DNA of 64,000 nucleotides. Source: JACVRM01 sp963839815 (GTDB taxonomy: Bacteria; Actinomycetota; Thermoleophilia; Gaiellales; Gaiellaceae). Below are positions 40,200 through 48,809 of this stretch, in pieces (the stretch's first letter is position 1; every line of letters starts with the position of its first letter). The position numbers were made by a program, and so were the translations under genes. The notes below the pieces were generated by a model, which was not told where the DNA came from, made no database searches, and worked only from the letters and a program-made list of their open reading frames with translations. The stretch covers positions 248,001 to 312,000 of the forward strand of contig CAWIWF010000006.1 of the NCBI GenBank assembly GCA_963839815.1, given 5' to 3'.

Positions 40200-42097
40200 T
40201 GGCGACCGCCGGCTGGGTCTGCCTGCTCGCGCCGCTCGCCGGCGCGCTCGCGATCACGCTCGCGGGCACGCGCATCCCGCGCCGCGCCGCCGGCATCGTC
40301 GGCACGCTCTCCGTCGCCGTCTCGTTCGGCGCCGCGGTCGTGGCCTTCGTCGACATGCTCGGCCGCGACGAGGAGGAGCGCACGGTCACGACCACGGCCT
40401 GGTCGTGGCTGACCGCCGGCGACCTCGACATCGGCCTGCGCCTGATCGTCGACCCGCTGTCGGTCTTCATGATGCTCGTCGTCTCCGGCGTCGGGATGCT
40501 GATCGTCGCGTACTCGATCGGCTACATGGACGGCGCCGACGAGGAGCGCCGCTTCTTCGTCTACATGACGCTCTTCGTCTTCTCGATGCTGGCGCTGGTC
40601 GAGGCGGGCAACCTGCTGATCCTGCTGGCCGGCTGGGGCCTCGTCGGGCTCAGCTCCTACCTGCTGATCGGCTTCGAGCACGAGCGCCCCGCGGCCGTCG
40701 CCGCCGCCAAGAAGGCCTTCATCATGAACGCGTTCGGCGACGCGACCATGGCGCTCGCGCTCTTCGTGCTCGTCTGGCAGACCGGCACGCTCGAGTTCCC
40801 CGGCGTGTTCGAGGCTGTCGAGGCCGGCGAGGTGGGCTCCGGCACGCTGATCGACCTCGTCGCGCTCGGCCTGCTCGGCGGCGCCGTCGCCAAGTCGGCG
40901 CAGATCCCGCTCCACACCTGGCTTCCGGACGCGATGGAGGGGCCCACCCCGGTGAGCGCGCTCATCCACGCGGCCACCATGGTCACCGCCGGCGTCTACC
41001 TGATCGTCCGCACGCACACGATCTTCGAGGCGGCGCCGTCGATCCAGGACCTCGCCGCCGGGCTCGGCGCCGTGACGCTGCTCGCCGCCGGGCTGATCGC
41101 GCTCGTCCAGACCGACATCAAGCGCGTGATCGCCTACTCGACGATGTCGCAGATCGGCTACATGTTCGTCGGCGCCGGGGTGGGCGCGTACGCGAGCGGT
41201 CTCTTCCACCTGATGACGCACGCCTTCTTCAAGGCGCTGCTCTTCCTGGCCGCCGGAGTGATCATCCACGCGCTCGTCCACGAGCAGGACATGCGCCGCA
41301 TGGGCGGGCTGCGCCGGTACCTGCCGTTCACCTACGGCGCCTTCCTCGTCGGCGGCGCCGCGCTCGCCGGCATCCCGCCCTTCTCGGGGATGTTCTCCAA
41401 GGACGCGATCCTCGCCTCGACGCTGGCCGCCGACAGCGCGTGGGGCTACACGCTCTTCGCCGCCGGCATCGCCGGCGCGTTTTTGACCGGGCTGTACACG
41501 TTCCGGATGATCTTCCTGGTCTTCGGCGGCGAGCCGTCGCCGTTCGTCCAGGAGCACTTCCACCGGCACGAGCACGGAGAAGGGCCGCGGACGATGATCT
41601 GGGTGGTCGCGATCCTCGCTCTCGGCGCCGTCGTCAGCGGCTGGATCCAGATCGCCGGCGTCTGGCATCCACTGGCCGACTTCATCGACCCGGCCGCCGA
41701 GCCTCTGCTCGAGGCGACCGTGACCCAGGACTACGTCGCCACCGCCGTCTCGGTCGCGCTCGCGGCCGCCGGCATCGCGCTCGCCTGGGCGATCTACGGC
41801 ACCGGCCGCGCCAAGGCGCCCGCCCTCCCGCTCGCGCGGCGCCTGCTCGAGCACAAGCTCTACGCCGACGAGGCCTACGACCTCGTCTTCTACGCGCCGG
41901 CCGCCGCGATCGCCCGGGGCTGGCTGCGCTTCGTCGAGCGGCCGCTGATCGCCGGCTCGCTGCGCGGCCTCGGCCTCGCGACGCGGAGCGCAGGCACCGG
42001 TGTCGGCAGCGTGCAGACCGGCATCGTCCGAACCTACGCGCTCGCGATCGCGGGCGCCGTCGCCATCCTCGTCCTCGTCTTCGTGGCGGTGCGCTAG
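40199..42097 (+). CDS. nuoL: NADH-quinone oxidoreductase subunit L
   Basis: The 632-aa antiporter-like subunit has the expected length. It includes LLIGFEHERPAAVAAAKKAFIMN, HTWLPDAMEGPTPVSALIHAATMVTAG, a key Lys in QTDIKRVIAYSTMSQIGYM, and the long C-terminal lateral helix region. It is the most distal proton channel. It is in the same frame as nuoJ because nuoJ lacks a stop; nuoM follows immediately. Confidence 0.95.
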   Translation: MATAGWVCLLAPLAGALAITLAGTRIPRRAAGIVGTLSVAVSFGAAVVAFVDMLGRDEEERTVTTTAWSWLTAGDLDIGLRLIVDPLSVFMMLVVSGVGMLIVAYSIGYMDGADEERRFFVYMTLFVFSMLALVEAGNLLILLAGWGLVGLSSYLLIGFEHERPAAVAAAKKAFIMNAFGDATMALALFVLVWQTGTLEFPGVFEAVEAGEVGSGTLIDLVALGLLGGAVAKSAQIPLHTWLPDAMEGPTPVSALIHAATMVTAGVYLIVRTHTIFEAAPSIQDLAAGLGAVTLLAAGLIALVQTDIKRVIAYSTMSQIGYMFVGAGVGAYASGLFHLMTHAFFKALLFLAAGVIIHALVHEQDMRRMGGLRRYLPFTYGAFLVGGAALAGIPPFSGMFSKDAILASTLAADSAWGYTLFAAGIAGAFLTGLYTFRMIFLVFGGEPSPFVQEHFHRHEHGEGPRTMIWVVAILALGAVVSGWIQIAGVWHPLADFIDPAAEPLLEATVTQDYVATAVSVALAAAGIALAWAIYGTGRAKAPALPLARRLLEHKLYADEAYDLVFYAPAAAIARGWLRFVERPLIAGSLRGLGLATRSAGTGVGSVQTGIVRTYALAIAGAVAILVLVFVAVR

Positions 42098-43981
42098 GTG
42101 CTCTCGACCACGCTGATCGTCTTCCCGATGGCGGCCGCGCTCCTGATCTGGGTGCTGCCGCTCAGCTCGCGCACTGCCGCCTCGCTCGGCCTGCTCGCCG
42201 CGCTCGTCGAGGTCGGCCTCTGGGTGCAGGCGCTGCAGCAGTTCGAGTTCGGCCAGGCGGGGCTGCAGCTCGACCAGCGCGCCGAGTGGTCGACCGACCT
42301 CGGCTCGGCCTACCACGTCGGCATGTTCGGCTTCTCGCTCTGGCTCGTCGGGGTCACGGTCGTCGTCGGCGCCGCCGCCATCGCGTACGGCGCCTGGGCC
42401 GGGCGGGAGCGCTCCCGCGCCTACTTCGGGCTGGCGCTGCTGCTCACCGGCGCCGTGGTCGGCGTCTTCACCGCGCAGGACCTGATCCTCTTCTACGTCT
42501 TCTTCGAGGCGATGCTGATCCCGCTGTACGTGCTCGTCGGGGTCTGGGGCGGCCCGGGGCGGCTCGGCGCGACGATCAAGTTCGTCATCTACACGGTCGC
42601 CGGCTCGCTGCTGATGCTGGCATCGATCATCGCGCTCGGCATCAGCGAGGGCACGTTCGACCTGACGGCCGGCCTGGAGAGCTCGAACCGGTGGATCTTC
42701 CTCGGCTTCGTCGCGGCCTTCGCGGTCAAGGCGCCGCTCTTCCCCTTCCACGGCTGGCTGCCGGACGCCTACCGGGAGGCGCCGCCGGAGGTCGCGGCCA
42801 TGCTCTCGGGAATCGTCTCGAAGGCGGCGGCATACGGCCTGCTCCGGATCGCGCTGCCGACCTTCCCGGAGCCCGTCGAGGACCTGCAGTGGCTGCTGCT
42901 CGGGCTGGCGACGGTGACGCTGGTCTACGGCTCGCTCGTCGCCTTCCGCGCCCCGGACGTCCGCGGCGTCGTCGCCTACTCGAGCATGGCGCAGATGGGG
43001 CTGATCACCATCGGCGTCTTCGCACTCAACGACGCGGGCCTGAACGGCTCGGTGCTCCAGATGGTGAACCACGCGCTCGTCTCCGCCTCGCTGTTCCTGC
43101 TCGCGGGCACGATCGAGCGTCGGACGTCCACCGGCGAGCTGCGGGCGCTCGGCGGGCTGGCGAAGGGGCGGCCGGCGCTCGCGACGCTCGTGATGGTGAC
43201 CGGCGTGATCGCGCTCGCCGTCCCCGGCGCGTCGACGTTCGCCGGCGAGTTCCTGATCCTGCTCGGCGTCTTCGACGTCGGCTGGGCCTGGGCGGCGATC
43301 GGCGCCGGCGCGATCGTGCTGGCGGCGATGTACATGCTGCGGCTGATCTCGGCCGTGCTGCACGAGCGCGAGGGCAGCGCCGTGCCGCCGGAAGCGCTCG
43401 ACCTGCGGCCGGCCGAGCTCGGCATCGTCGTGCCGCTCGTCGCGCTGCTGCTGGCGCTCTCGGCCTGGCCGGCGGCGATCACGGAGCGCGCCTTCGCGCT
43501 GGGCGTCCGCGAAGCCGGCTGGACTGCGTATCCGGACGGCCTGAGCGCCTCTACCCGGGACTACAACCAGGGTTTCGGGGCAAGCGCGGTGTCCGCAGAG
43601 TGCAGGCGGGCGCTCGATGGCTACGGCCGCACGCCGCCGGCCGGTTGTCACGCGCGCGAGCTCGTGATCGCCCACCAGTACTTCGGTGACACTCACTTCG
43701 GAGATCCGCGCCAGGCGCCGCCGTACGTGCGCGAGCGGCTCGAGGCGGGCACGGGGACGATGTACGCCGACAACCCGCCCTCGGCCGCCCAGATCCGAAT
43801 CTTCGCAGCGAATCTCGCCCGATCCTGCCCACGCGAGGCGGCTGTTGTGAGGGCATTCCTTCGGCAGACGGCGTCCGGCCGTCGCTCGACGGCGCTGATG
43901 TGCAACGGCGTGCCCCTGCGGCTCGAGGTCGAGCCGCGCGGCGACATCGCCCTGCTCGAGCTCTCGCGGAGCGGCGCGTGA
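42098..43981 (+). CDS. nuoM: NADH-quinone oxidoreductase subunit M with unusual C-terminal extension
   Basis: Residues 1 to about 465 are a normal 14-helix antiporter-like NuoM (FFEAMLIPLYVLVGVWGG, LFPFHGWLPDAYREAPPEV, VAYSSMAQMGLI). About 160 further residues follow (VREAGWTAYPDGLSASTRDY to the end), hydrophilic and with four Cys (AECRR, GCHAR, SCPRE, MCNG), far beyond the usual family length near 500. With both termini expected on the outer face, two disulfides are possible. The stop overlaps nuoN (GTGA), so the extension is kept in the operon frame. Confidence 0.92.
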   Translation: MLSTTLIVFPMAAALLIWVLPLSSRTAASLGLLAALVEVGLWVQALQQFEFGQAGLQLDQRAEWSTDLGSAYHVGMFGFSLWLVGVTVVVGAAAIAYGAWAGRERSRAYFGLALLLTGAVVGVFTAQDLILFYVFFEAMLIPLYVLVGVWGGPGRLGATIKFVIYTVAGSLLMLASIIALGISEGTFDLTAGLESSNRWIFLGFVAAFAVKAPLFPFHGWLPDAYREAPPEVAAMLSGIVSKAAAYGLLRIALPTFPEPVEDLQWLLLGLATVTLVYGSLVAFRAPDVRGVVAYSSMAQMGLITIGVFALNDAGLNGSVLQMVNHALVSASLFLLAGTIERRTSTGELRALGGLAKGRPALATLVMVTGVIALAVPGASTFAGEFLILLGVFDVGWAWAAIGAGAIVLAAMYMLRLISAVLHEREGSAVPPEALDLRPAELGIVVPLVALLLALSAWPAAITERAFALGVREAGWTAYPDGLSASTRDYNQGFGASAVSAECRRALDGYGRTPPAGCHARELVIAHQYFGDTHFGDPRQAPPYVRERLEAGTGTMYADNPPSAAQIRIFAANLARSCPREAAVVRAFLRQTASGRRSTALMCNGVPLRLEVEPRGDIALLELSRSGA

Positions 43982-45453
43982 ACAAGCCGACCATCGACTG
44001 GTTCGCGCTCTCGCCGGAACTGGTGCTGCTCGGCACGGCAGCCGTCTGCCTGCTCGCCGCCGTGCTCGTCCCACCCGCCTGGCGCCGCGGCGTCTCGGCG
44101 CTCGCCTGCGCAGCCGGCTTCGTCGCCGCCGGCATCATGGCCGCCCTCGTCTTCGCGGACAGCGAGGAAGGCAAGGGCATCGTCGCCAACGCTGCGAGCC
44201 GCGACCAGCTCGCCGCGCTCGCGCAGATCGTCATCGCCGGCTGCGGGCTGCTCGCCGTCGGCGTCTCCTCGGCCGCGCGCCTGCGGGACAGCCGCGTCGG
44301 CGAGTACTACGCCCTGCTGGCCGCCGCTGCCGCCGGCATGGCCTTCCTCGTCGCCGCCAACGACCTGATGACGCTCTTCCTCGGGCTCGAGTGGTTCTCG
44401 ATCGCGCTCTACGTGCTCTGCGCGCTCGACCTCGAGCGCGAGGAGTCGCTCGAGGCCGGGCTCAAGTACCTGATCGTCGGCAGCTTCGGCTCGGCGGTGC
44501 TGCTCTTCGGCTCCGCCCTGGTCTACGGATCGACGGGTGAGCTCGCCTTCGACGCGATCGCCGCCGCCACCGCGGACGCGGGGCTCGCGGGCGACTCGCT
44601 GCTCGTCGCGGGCCTCGCGATGATGCTAGCCGGGCTCGCCTTCAAGGCCTCCGCCGCCCCGTTCCACATGTGGACGCCCGACGTCTACCAGGGCTCGCCG
44701 ACGCCGGTGACCGCCTTCATGTCCGCGGCGACCAAGGTGGCCGCGCTCGTCCTGACGCTGCGCGTGCTGACCGTCGCCTTCCCCGAGCTCGACGACCTCT
44801 GGACGATCGCCGTCGCCGTCATCGCCTGCATCTCACTCGCGGTCGGCAACCTGGCGGCGCTCGTGCAGTCGGACGTCAAGCGGCTGCTGGCCTACTCGTC
44901 CGTGTCCCATGCCGGCTTCATGCTGATCGCGATCGCGGCCAACAACGAGCTCGGCGGCAGAGCCCTCCTCTACTACTTGATCCCCTACAGCGCCATGTCG
45001 ATCGGCTCCTTCGCAATCGTCTTCGCGCGCGAGCGGGAGCTGAACCGCGCGGTGGCGCTGGACGACCTCGCCGGGCTCGGCTGGGAGCGGCCGCTGCTCG
45101 GGCTCTCGCTCGCCACCTTCATGCTCGGCTTCGCCGGCCTGCCGCTCACGGGCGGCTTCTTCGGCAAGCTCTACGTCTTCGCCGCGGCCTATGACGCCGG
45201 CTGGTGGTGGCTGATGCTCGCCGGCGTCGTCGCGACGGTGATCAGCCTCTACTACTACCTCGCCGTCATCCGGGCGGTCTACATGCGCTCGGCAGCCGAG
45301 CTGCAGTTCGCGGCCGCGGGCGGCTCACCACCCCGGCACCTGCTCCTCGACGCCTCCGTCGTGGCGTGCGTCGCCGTCGCCGTCGCCTCGTTCTTCGCCG
45401 TCCAGCCGGTCATCGACCTGGCACGCGACGCGGCCTCCTCGCTGCCGCTCTGA
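43978..45453 (+). CDS. nuoN: NADH-quinone oxidoreductase subunit N
   Basis: The 491-aa antiporter-like subunit includes GLEWFSIALYVLCAL, KYLIVGSFGSAVLLFG, FHMWTPDVYQGSPTPVTAFMS and the Lys in QSDVKRLLAYSSVSHAGFM. It is the last gene of the nuo operon; no clear terminator follows, and the next gene starts 38 bp later with its own Shine-Dalgarno. Confidence 0.95.
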   Translation: MNKPTIDWFALSPELVLLGTAAVCLLAAVLVPPAWRRGVSALACAAGFVAAGIMAALVFADSEEGKGIVANAASRDQLAALAQIVIAGCGLLAVGVSSAARLRDSRVGEYYALLAAAAAGMAFLVAANDLMTLFLGLEWFSIALYVLCALDLEREESLEAGLKYLIVGSFGSAVLLFGSALVYGSTGELAFDAIAAATADAGLAGDSLLVAGLAMMLAGLAFKASAAPFHMWTPDVYQGSPTPVTAFMSAATKVAALVLTLRVLTVAFPELDDLWTIAVAVIACISLAVGNLAALVQSDVKRLLAYSSVSHAGFMLIAIAANNELGGRALLYYLIPYSAMSIGSFAIVFARERELNRAVALDDLAGLGWERPLLGLSLATFMLGFAGLPLTGGFFGKLYVFAAAYDAGWWWLMLAGVVATVISLYYYLAVIRAVYMRSAAELQFAAAGGSPPRHLLLDASVVACVAVAVASFFAVQPVIDLARDAASSLPL

Positions 45454-45491
45454 GCGCGATACCCTAGGCGCGTTCCCGAGCAGGAGGCTCC

Positions 45492-46205
45492 ATGGCTGAT
45501 CTCTCGCTGACATGGCTCGGTCACTCCGCATTTCGCTTCGACACCCCGGGCGGCAAGCGCATCTACATCGACCCGTTCCTGAACGGCAACCCGAAGTGCC
45601 CCGAGGCGGAGCAGCACCCCGAGCGGGTCGATCTGATCGCCGTCACGCACGGGCACGGCGACCATCTCGGCGATACGGTCGAGCTGCACAAGCGGCTCGA
45701 CTGTCACGTGCTCGCGCCCGTGGAGCTTCACGATTGGCTCGTGATGAAGCAGGGCGTCGATGAGAACAACGCGTCCGACCCCAACAAGGGTGGAACGGTC
45801 GAATGGGAGGGCATCACCATCACGCTCACGGATGCGAATCACTCGTCGAGCACCGACGACGGCACCTACGCAGGCGAGCCCTGCGGCCTCGTCTTCGTGT
45901 TCGAGAGCGGGCAGACGGTGTACATCGCCGGAGACACAAACGTGTTCGGCGACATGCAGCTGATCGCGCGGCTCTACAAGCCGGATGTGGCCATTCTGCC
46001 GATCGGCGACCACTACACCATGGGTCCACGCGAGGCGGCGGTGGCGCTGGAGCTGCTCGGCGAGCCGACGTGCATCCCGTGCCACTACGGAACCTTCCCG
46101 ATTCTCCGCGGAACGCCTGAGGAGCTGCGGGGGCTGACCAGCGCCGAGGTGCTCGCACCCGCGCCCGGGGAGACGCTCACGCTCGGGGCCCGCGTCACGG
46201 CGTGA
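45492..46205 (+). CDS. UPF0173-family metal-dependent hydrolase (metallo-beta-lactamase fold)
   Basis: The 237-aa protein has WLGHSAFRF, YIDPFLNGNPKCP, the metal-binding THGHGDHLGDT, and CHYGTFPIL near the C-terminus, the layout of UPF0173. The substrate is unknown. ATG at 45492 follows GGAGG; TACCCT about 24 nt upstream of the ATG may be the -10. Its stop overlaps the next gene (GTGA). Confidence 0.9.
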   Translation: MADLSLTWLGHSAFRFDTPGGKRIYIDPFLNGNPKCPEAEQHPERVDLIAVTHGHGDHLGDTVELHKRLDCHVLAPVELHDWLVMKQGVDENNASDPNKGGTVEWEGITITLTDANHSSSTDDGTYAGEPCGLVFVFESGQTVYIAGDTNVFGDMQLIARLYKPDVAILPIGDHYTMGPREAAVALELLGEPTCIPCHYGTFPILRGTPEELRGLTSAEVLAPAPGETLTLGARVTA

Positions 46206-46477
46206 GGGAGCGCTGGTTCGGGGCGACGGGACGGCGAGTCCCGGAGATCGCCGTCGAGGGGACACTCGACGTCGAGGGGGCGCTGCTGCTCGACGACGTT
46301 GCCGATCCCAGCGCTCTGCGCGACGCTCACGCCCGCGGCGTCCCGGTCGTCGTTCGCGCCCACTCGCCCCAGGCCGTGCAGGCAGCCCTCGCCCACCCGG
46401 AGGTCGCCTGCGCGCTCGTCCCGGCCGACCGGGCCGACCTGCTCGGCCTCGACCTGACCGAGCTGACGTATGGCTGA
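46202..46477 (+). CDS. Hypothetical protein, 91 aa
   Basis: I do not recognise this protein. It overlaps its upstream neighbour (GTGA) and its downstream neighbour (ATG at 46470), as expected of a translationally coupled middle gene. The sequence (TLDVEGALLLDDVADPSALRDAHARGVPVVVRAHS) alternates helix and strand like a small alpha/beta domain. No catalytic motif is seen. Confidence 0.55.
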   Translation: MRERWFGATGRRVPEIAVEGTLDVEGALLLDDVADPSALRDAHARGVPVVVRAHSPQAVQAALAHPEVACALVPADRADLLGLDLTELTYG

Positions 46478-47123
46478 GGCGCCGCGCTGGCAGGTCCGGC
46501 GGGTCGACGAGCTCGAGCAGATACCGGTCGCGGGCGCCGGCATCACCTGGCGACCGATCCGCCGCACGCTCGGGATCCGCGCCTTCGGCATGAACGCGTA
46601 TACGGCCGAGGAGGCCGGGCAGCGGGTGGTCGAGGAGCACACCGAGACCGCTCTGGGTCACGAGGAGGTCTACGTCGTCCTGAGCGGTCGCGCACGCTTC
46701 ACGCTCGACGACGAGGACGTGGACGCGCCCACAGGCACGATCGTCCATCTCCGCGACCCCGCCGTTCGCCGAGCAGCGGTCGCCGAGGAGCCTGGCACGA
46801 CGGTGCTCGCGGTCGGCGCCCGGCCCGGCGAGGCGTACCGGCCGTCGGCCTGGGAGTGGTGGTTCGCTGCAGCGCCCGACTACGAGGCCGGCGACTACGA
46901 AGCAGGGCTCGCGATCGTCAGAGAAGGCCTCGCGGAGCAGCCAGACCACCCGGTCCTGCTCTACCAGACCGCCTGCTACGAGTCGCTCGCGGGCCGTCAC
47001 GACGAGGCGGTCGAGCACCTGCGGCGAGCACTCGAGCTCGATGAGCGGACGCACGAGTGGGCACGCGCGGACAGCGACCTGGATCCGATCCGCCTCCACC
47101 CCGCCTTCCCTGCGGTGCGGTGA
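46470..47123 (+). CDS. Cupin-domain protein with TPR-like C-terminus
   Basis: Residues 1-115 form a cupin (EEHTETALGHEEVYVVLSGRARFTLDDE and TGTIVHLRDPAVRRAAV) with His/Glu metal ligands only partly conserved. From about residue 130 a TPR-like pair of helices follows (YEAGDYEAGLAIVREGLAEQPDH, LLYQTACYESLAGRHDEAVEHLRRAL). Function unknown; likely a small-molecule or protein-binding regulator. It is the last gene of the UPF0173 operon. Confidence 0.8.
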   Translation: MAEAPRWQVRRVDELEQIPVAGAGITWRPIRRTLGIRAFGMNAYTAEEAGQRVVEEHTETALGHEEVYVVLSGRARFTLDDEDVDAPTGTIVHLRDPAVRRAAVAEEPGTTVLAVGARPGEAYRPSAWEWWFAAAPDYEAGDYEAGLAIVREGLAEQPDHPVLLYQTACYESLAGRHDEAVEHLRRALELDERTHEWARADSDLDPIRLHPAFPAVR

Positions 47124-47199
47124 TCGTCCCGGCGGGCGAGTAGCCGACGGGGCCGGAGCGCCCGAACGTCTGCAGCGGACGACGCGCCACCGGCACAAC

Positions 47200-47973
47200 T
47201 CAACCGCTTCGGTCACCTGGCAGCCGCCGGCCGCCGGCCAGCGCTCGCAGGCTCGGGACCGGGTCGGCGACGGAGGGGGCGACAAACAGGACGGCCCCGT
47301 ACGCCTCGCCTGCCAGCGCGCCGACGAGCGCCTCCAGGCCGATCGCGAGCGCAAAGGCCTTGTGTGCGTGCTCGCCGCCGAACGGCACCAGTTCCTCGGC
47401 ACTCGCCACCCCGCTGAGGACGTCGCCGTAGGTGACCCGGCCCATCGACACGTCGCTGACCAGTGGATCGCCTTCGGAGCTCGGCACCGCGATCGCGAGC
47501 GGGTTCGTCCCCGTGAGCGGCGGGCCACCGTCGGGGTGCGGCAGCCGAGCGGGTGACGTGGCCGTCAGCGCCGCCACGAGCCCTCCGTCGGCCAGCCGTC
47601 GAGCCCAGTAGCCGAGCACGCCGGTCGGAAAGGTCTCGGCAGCCACCACGACACGCGCGTGACGCGGCGGCCGTGTGAGCTGGGCGTCGCAGACCGCCGC
47701 GAGGGTCAGATAGCCGAGCGCGCCGCGCCCCTCCCAGCGCTCGAATCCTTCCTCCTGCACCGTGCACACCGGGGTCGCCCCGGGGTCGAGGTCGTCCAGC
47801 GTCTCGAGCCAGTCGAGGCGTGCGTGCCCGTGGCCGCGCTTGCCTCGGCGCTCGGCATCGTCGAAGTGATCCGCGAGCGTCCGAGCCGGCTTCTCCGCGA
47901 AGCCGAGAGCGCGCAGCCGGGCAACCGTGGCGTCCGAGCCGAAGACCGACTCTCCCTCCGCTTCGCCGATCAC
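47200..47973 (-). CDS. Ldh/MDH-2 family (malate/L-lactate dehydrogenase-like) oxidoreductase, short
   Basis: The 257-aa protein resembles the malate/L-sulfolactate dehydrogenase family by RRGKRGHGHARLDWL at the N-terminus, PPLTGTNPLAIAVP and the C-terminal FALAIGLEALVGALAGEAYG. At about 340 aa, typical members are longer, so internal parts are missing or diverged; activity is uncertain. TAGGCT lies 7 nt before the GTG at 47971-47973, supporting the start. Confidence 0.75.
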   Translation of the reverse strand: MIGEAEGESVFGSDATVARLRALGFAEKPARTLADHFDDAERRGKRGHGHARLDWLETLDDLDPGATPVCTVQEEGFERWEGRGALGYLTLAAVCDAQLTRPPRHARVVVAAETFPTGVLGYWARRLADGGLVAALTATSPARLPHPDGGPPLTGTNPLAIAVPSSEGDPLVSDVSMGRVTYGDVLSGVASAEELVPFGGEHAHKAFALAIGLEALVGALAGEAYGAVLFVAPSVADPVPSLRALAGGRRLPGDRSG

Positions 47974-47980
47974 TCGATCG

Positions 47981-47986
47981 AGCCTA
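47981..47986 (-). promoter_or_regulatory. -10 hexamer TAGGCT, leaderless spacing
   Basis: TAGGCT on the minus strand ends 7 nt before the GTG of the Ldh-like gene. Confidence 0.5.
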
Positions 47987-48084
47987 GACGCTTCACAGAA
48001 CGCTTACGGCACCCTCCCGCGCAGATGACAAAGCGCGCCCACGGTGCGACCTGGAAGTACCGGTTCACGACAAGGAGGAGTCAC

Positions 48085-48750
48085 ATGCAGCGCCTGAAGT
48101 TCTGGATCGGGGGGGCTCTGGCAGCACTGGTCTCGACCGGCATCGCGGTCGCGGCGACGGGCGGCGCGTCCACCGAGACGCCCGCGGCGACGTTCGCGGC
48201 CACAGCCAAGAAGGTGCAGACGCGCACCTGCGAAGGCTCGGACGGGACGTACAGAATCACGCGCGGCGTCTATGCCGGCGAGATGGAGAGCTCGGACCCG
48301 CGCCTGGACGGGCAGCTGCGGATCCGCGTCCACAGCGTCTACAACGTCGACGAGAAGGCCGGCTGGCTGCGCGGCACCGTGCACGTGCGCAACGAGTCCG
48401 AGCAGACCAAGGCGGCCGGCCGGCTGGTCGCGGTCAATCTCGACGGCACCATCGAGGGCATGATCAGCGGCCGGGCGGGCACGCCGCGGGCCAGGCTGCT
48501 CGCGAACGTGGTCGCCTCGTTCGGCGAGGGCTTCACGAACGGCAAGCTCGGGAGCGGTGCCTCGACCAACCAGGCGCTCCTCTTCCGGCCGGGCTGCCAG
48601 AAGGCGGACGCCGACGGCGATGACGAGCAGAGCCTCGAGGAGCGCAAGGCGAAGCGGCAGAAGCAGCTCGAGGAGCGCAAGGCCGAGCGGCAGAAGCAGC
48701 TCGAGGAGCGCGAGGCGAAGCGGGAGGCTGCACGCGGCAGCCGGCCCTGA
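48085..48750 (+). CDS. Exported protein with C-terminal charged 11-residue repeats, 221 aa
   Basis: A signal peptide (LKFWIGGALAALVSTGIAVAA) precedes a domain of about 145 residues with two Cys (TCEGSDGTY, RPGCQKAD) and beta-strand character. Three 11-residue repeats of the type EERKAKRQKQL close the protein, predicted as a stable charged single alpha helix. No family is recognised. ATG at 48085 follows a strong AAGGAGG. It converges on mrp. Confidence 0.75.
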   Translation: MQRLKFWIGGALAALVSTGIAVAATGGASTETPAATFAATAKKVQTRTCEGSDGTYRITRGVYAGEMESSDPRLDGQLRIRVHSVYNVDEKAGWLRGTVHVRNESEQTKAAGRLVAVNLDGTIEGMISGRAGTPRARLLANVVASFGEGFTNGKLGSGASTNQALLFRPGCQKADADGDDEQSLEERKAKRQKQLEERKAERQKQLEEREAKREAARGSRP

Positions 48751-48773
48751 GCCACACCCCCTCTCCCCCAGCA

Positions 48774-48797
48774 GACGGGCGCCCACGGGCGCCCGTC
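48774..48797. terminator. Bidirectional hairpin between convergent genes
   Basis: Stem GACGGGCGCCC/GGCGCCCGTC with a short ACG loop, extended by GCAGAC..GTCTGC outside. It separates the exported-protein gene from mrp. No U-tract. Confidence 0.6.
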
Positions 48798-48809
48798 GCG
48801 CGTCTGCGG

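Noticed and set aside
39272..44074. 1600-codon minus-strand open frame across nuoJ-nuoN
   Set aside because: It is antisense to five well-conserved subunits, and its Arg/Glu/Asp/His-rich composition is that expected of a shadow frame in high-GC DNA.
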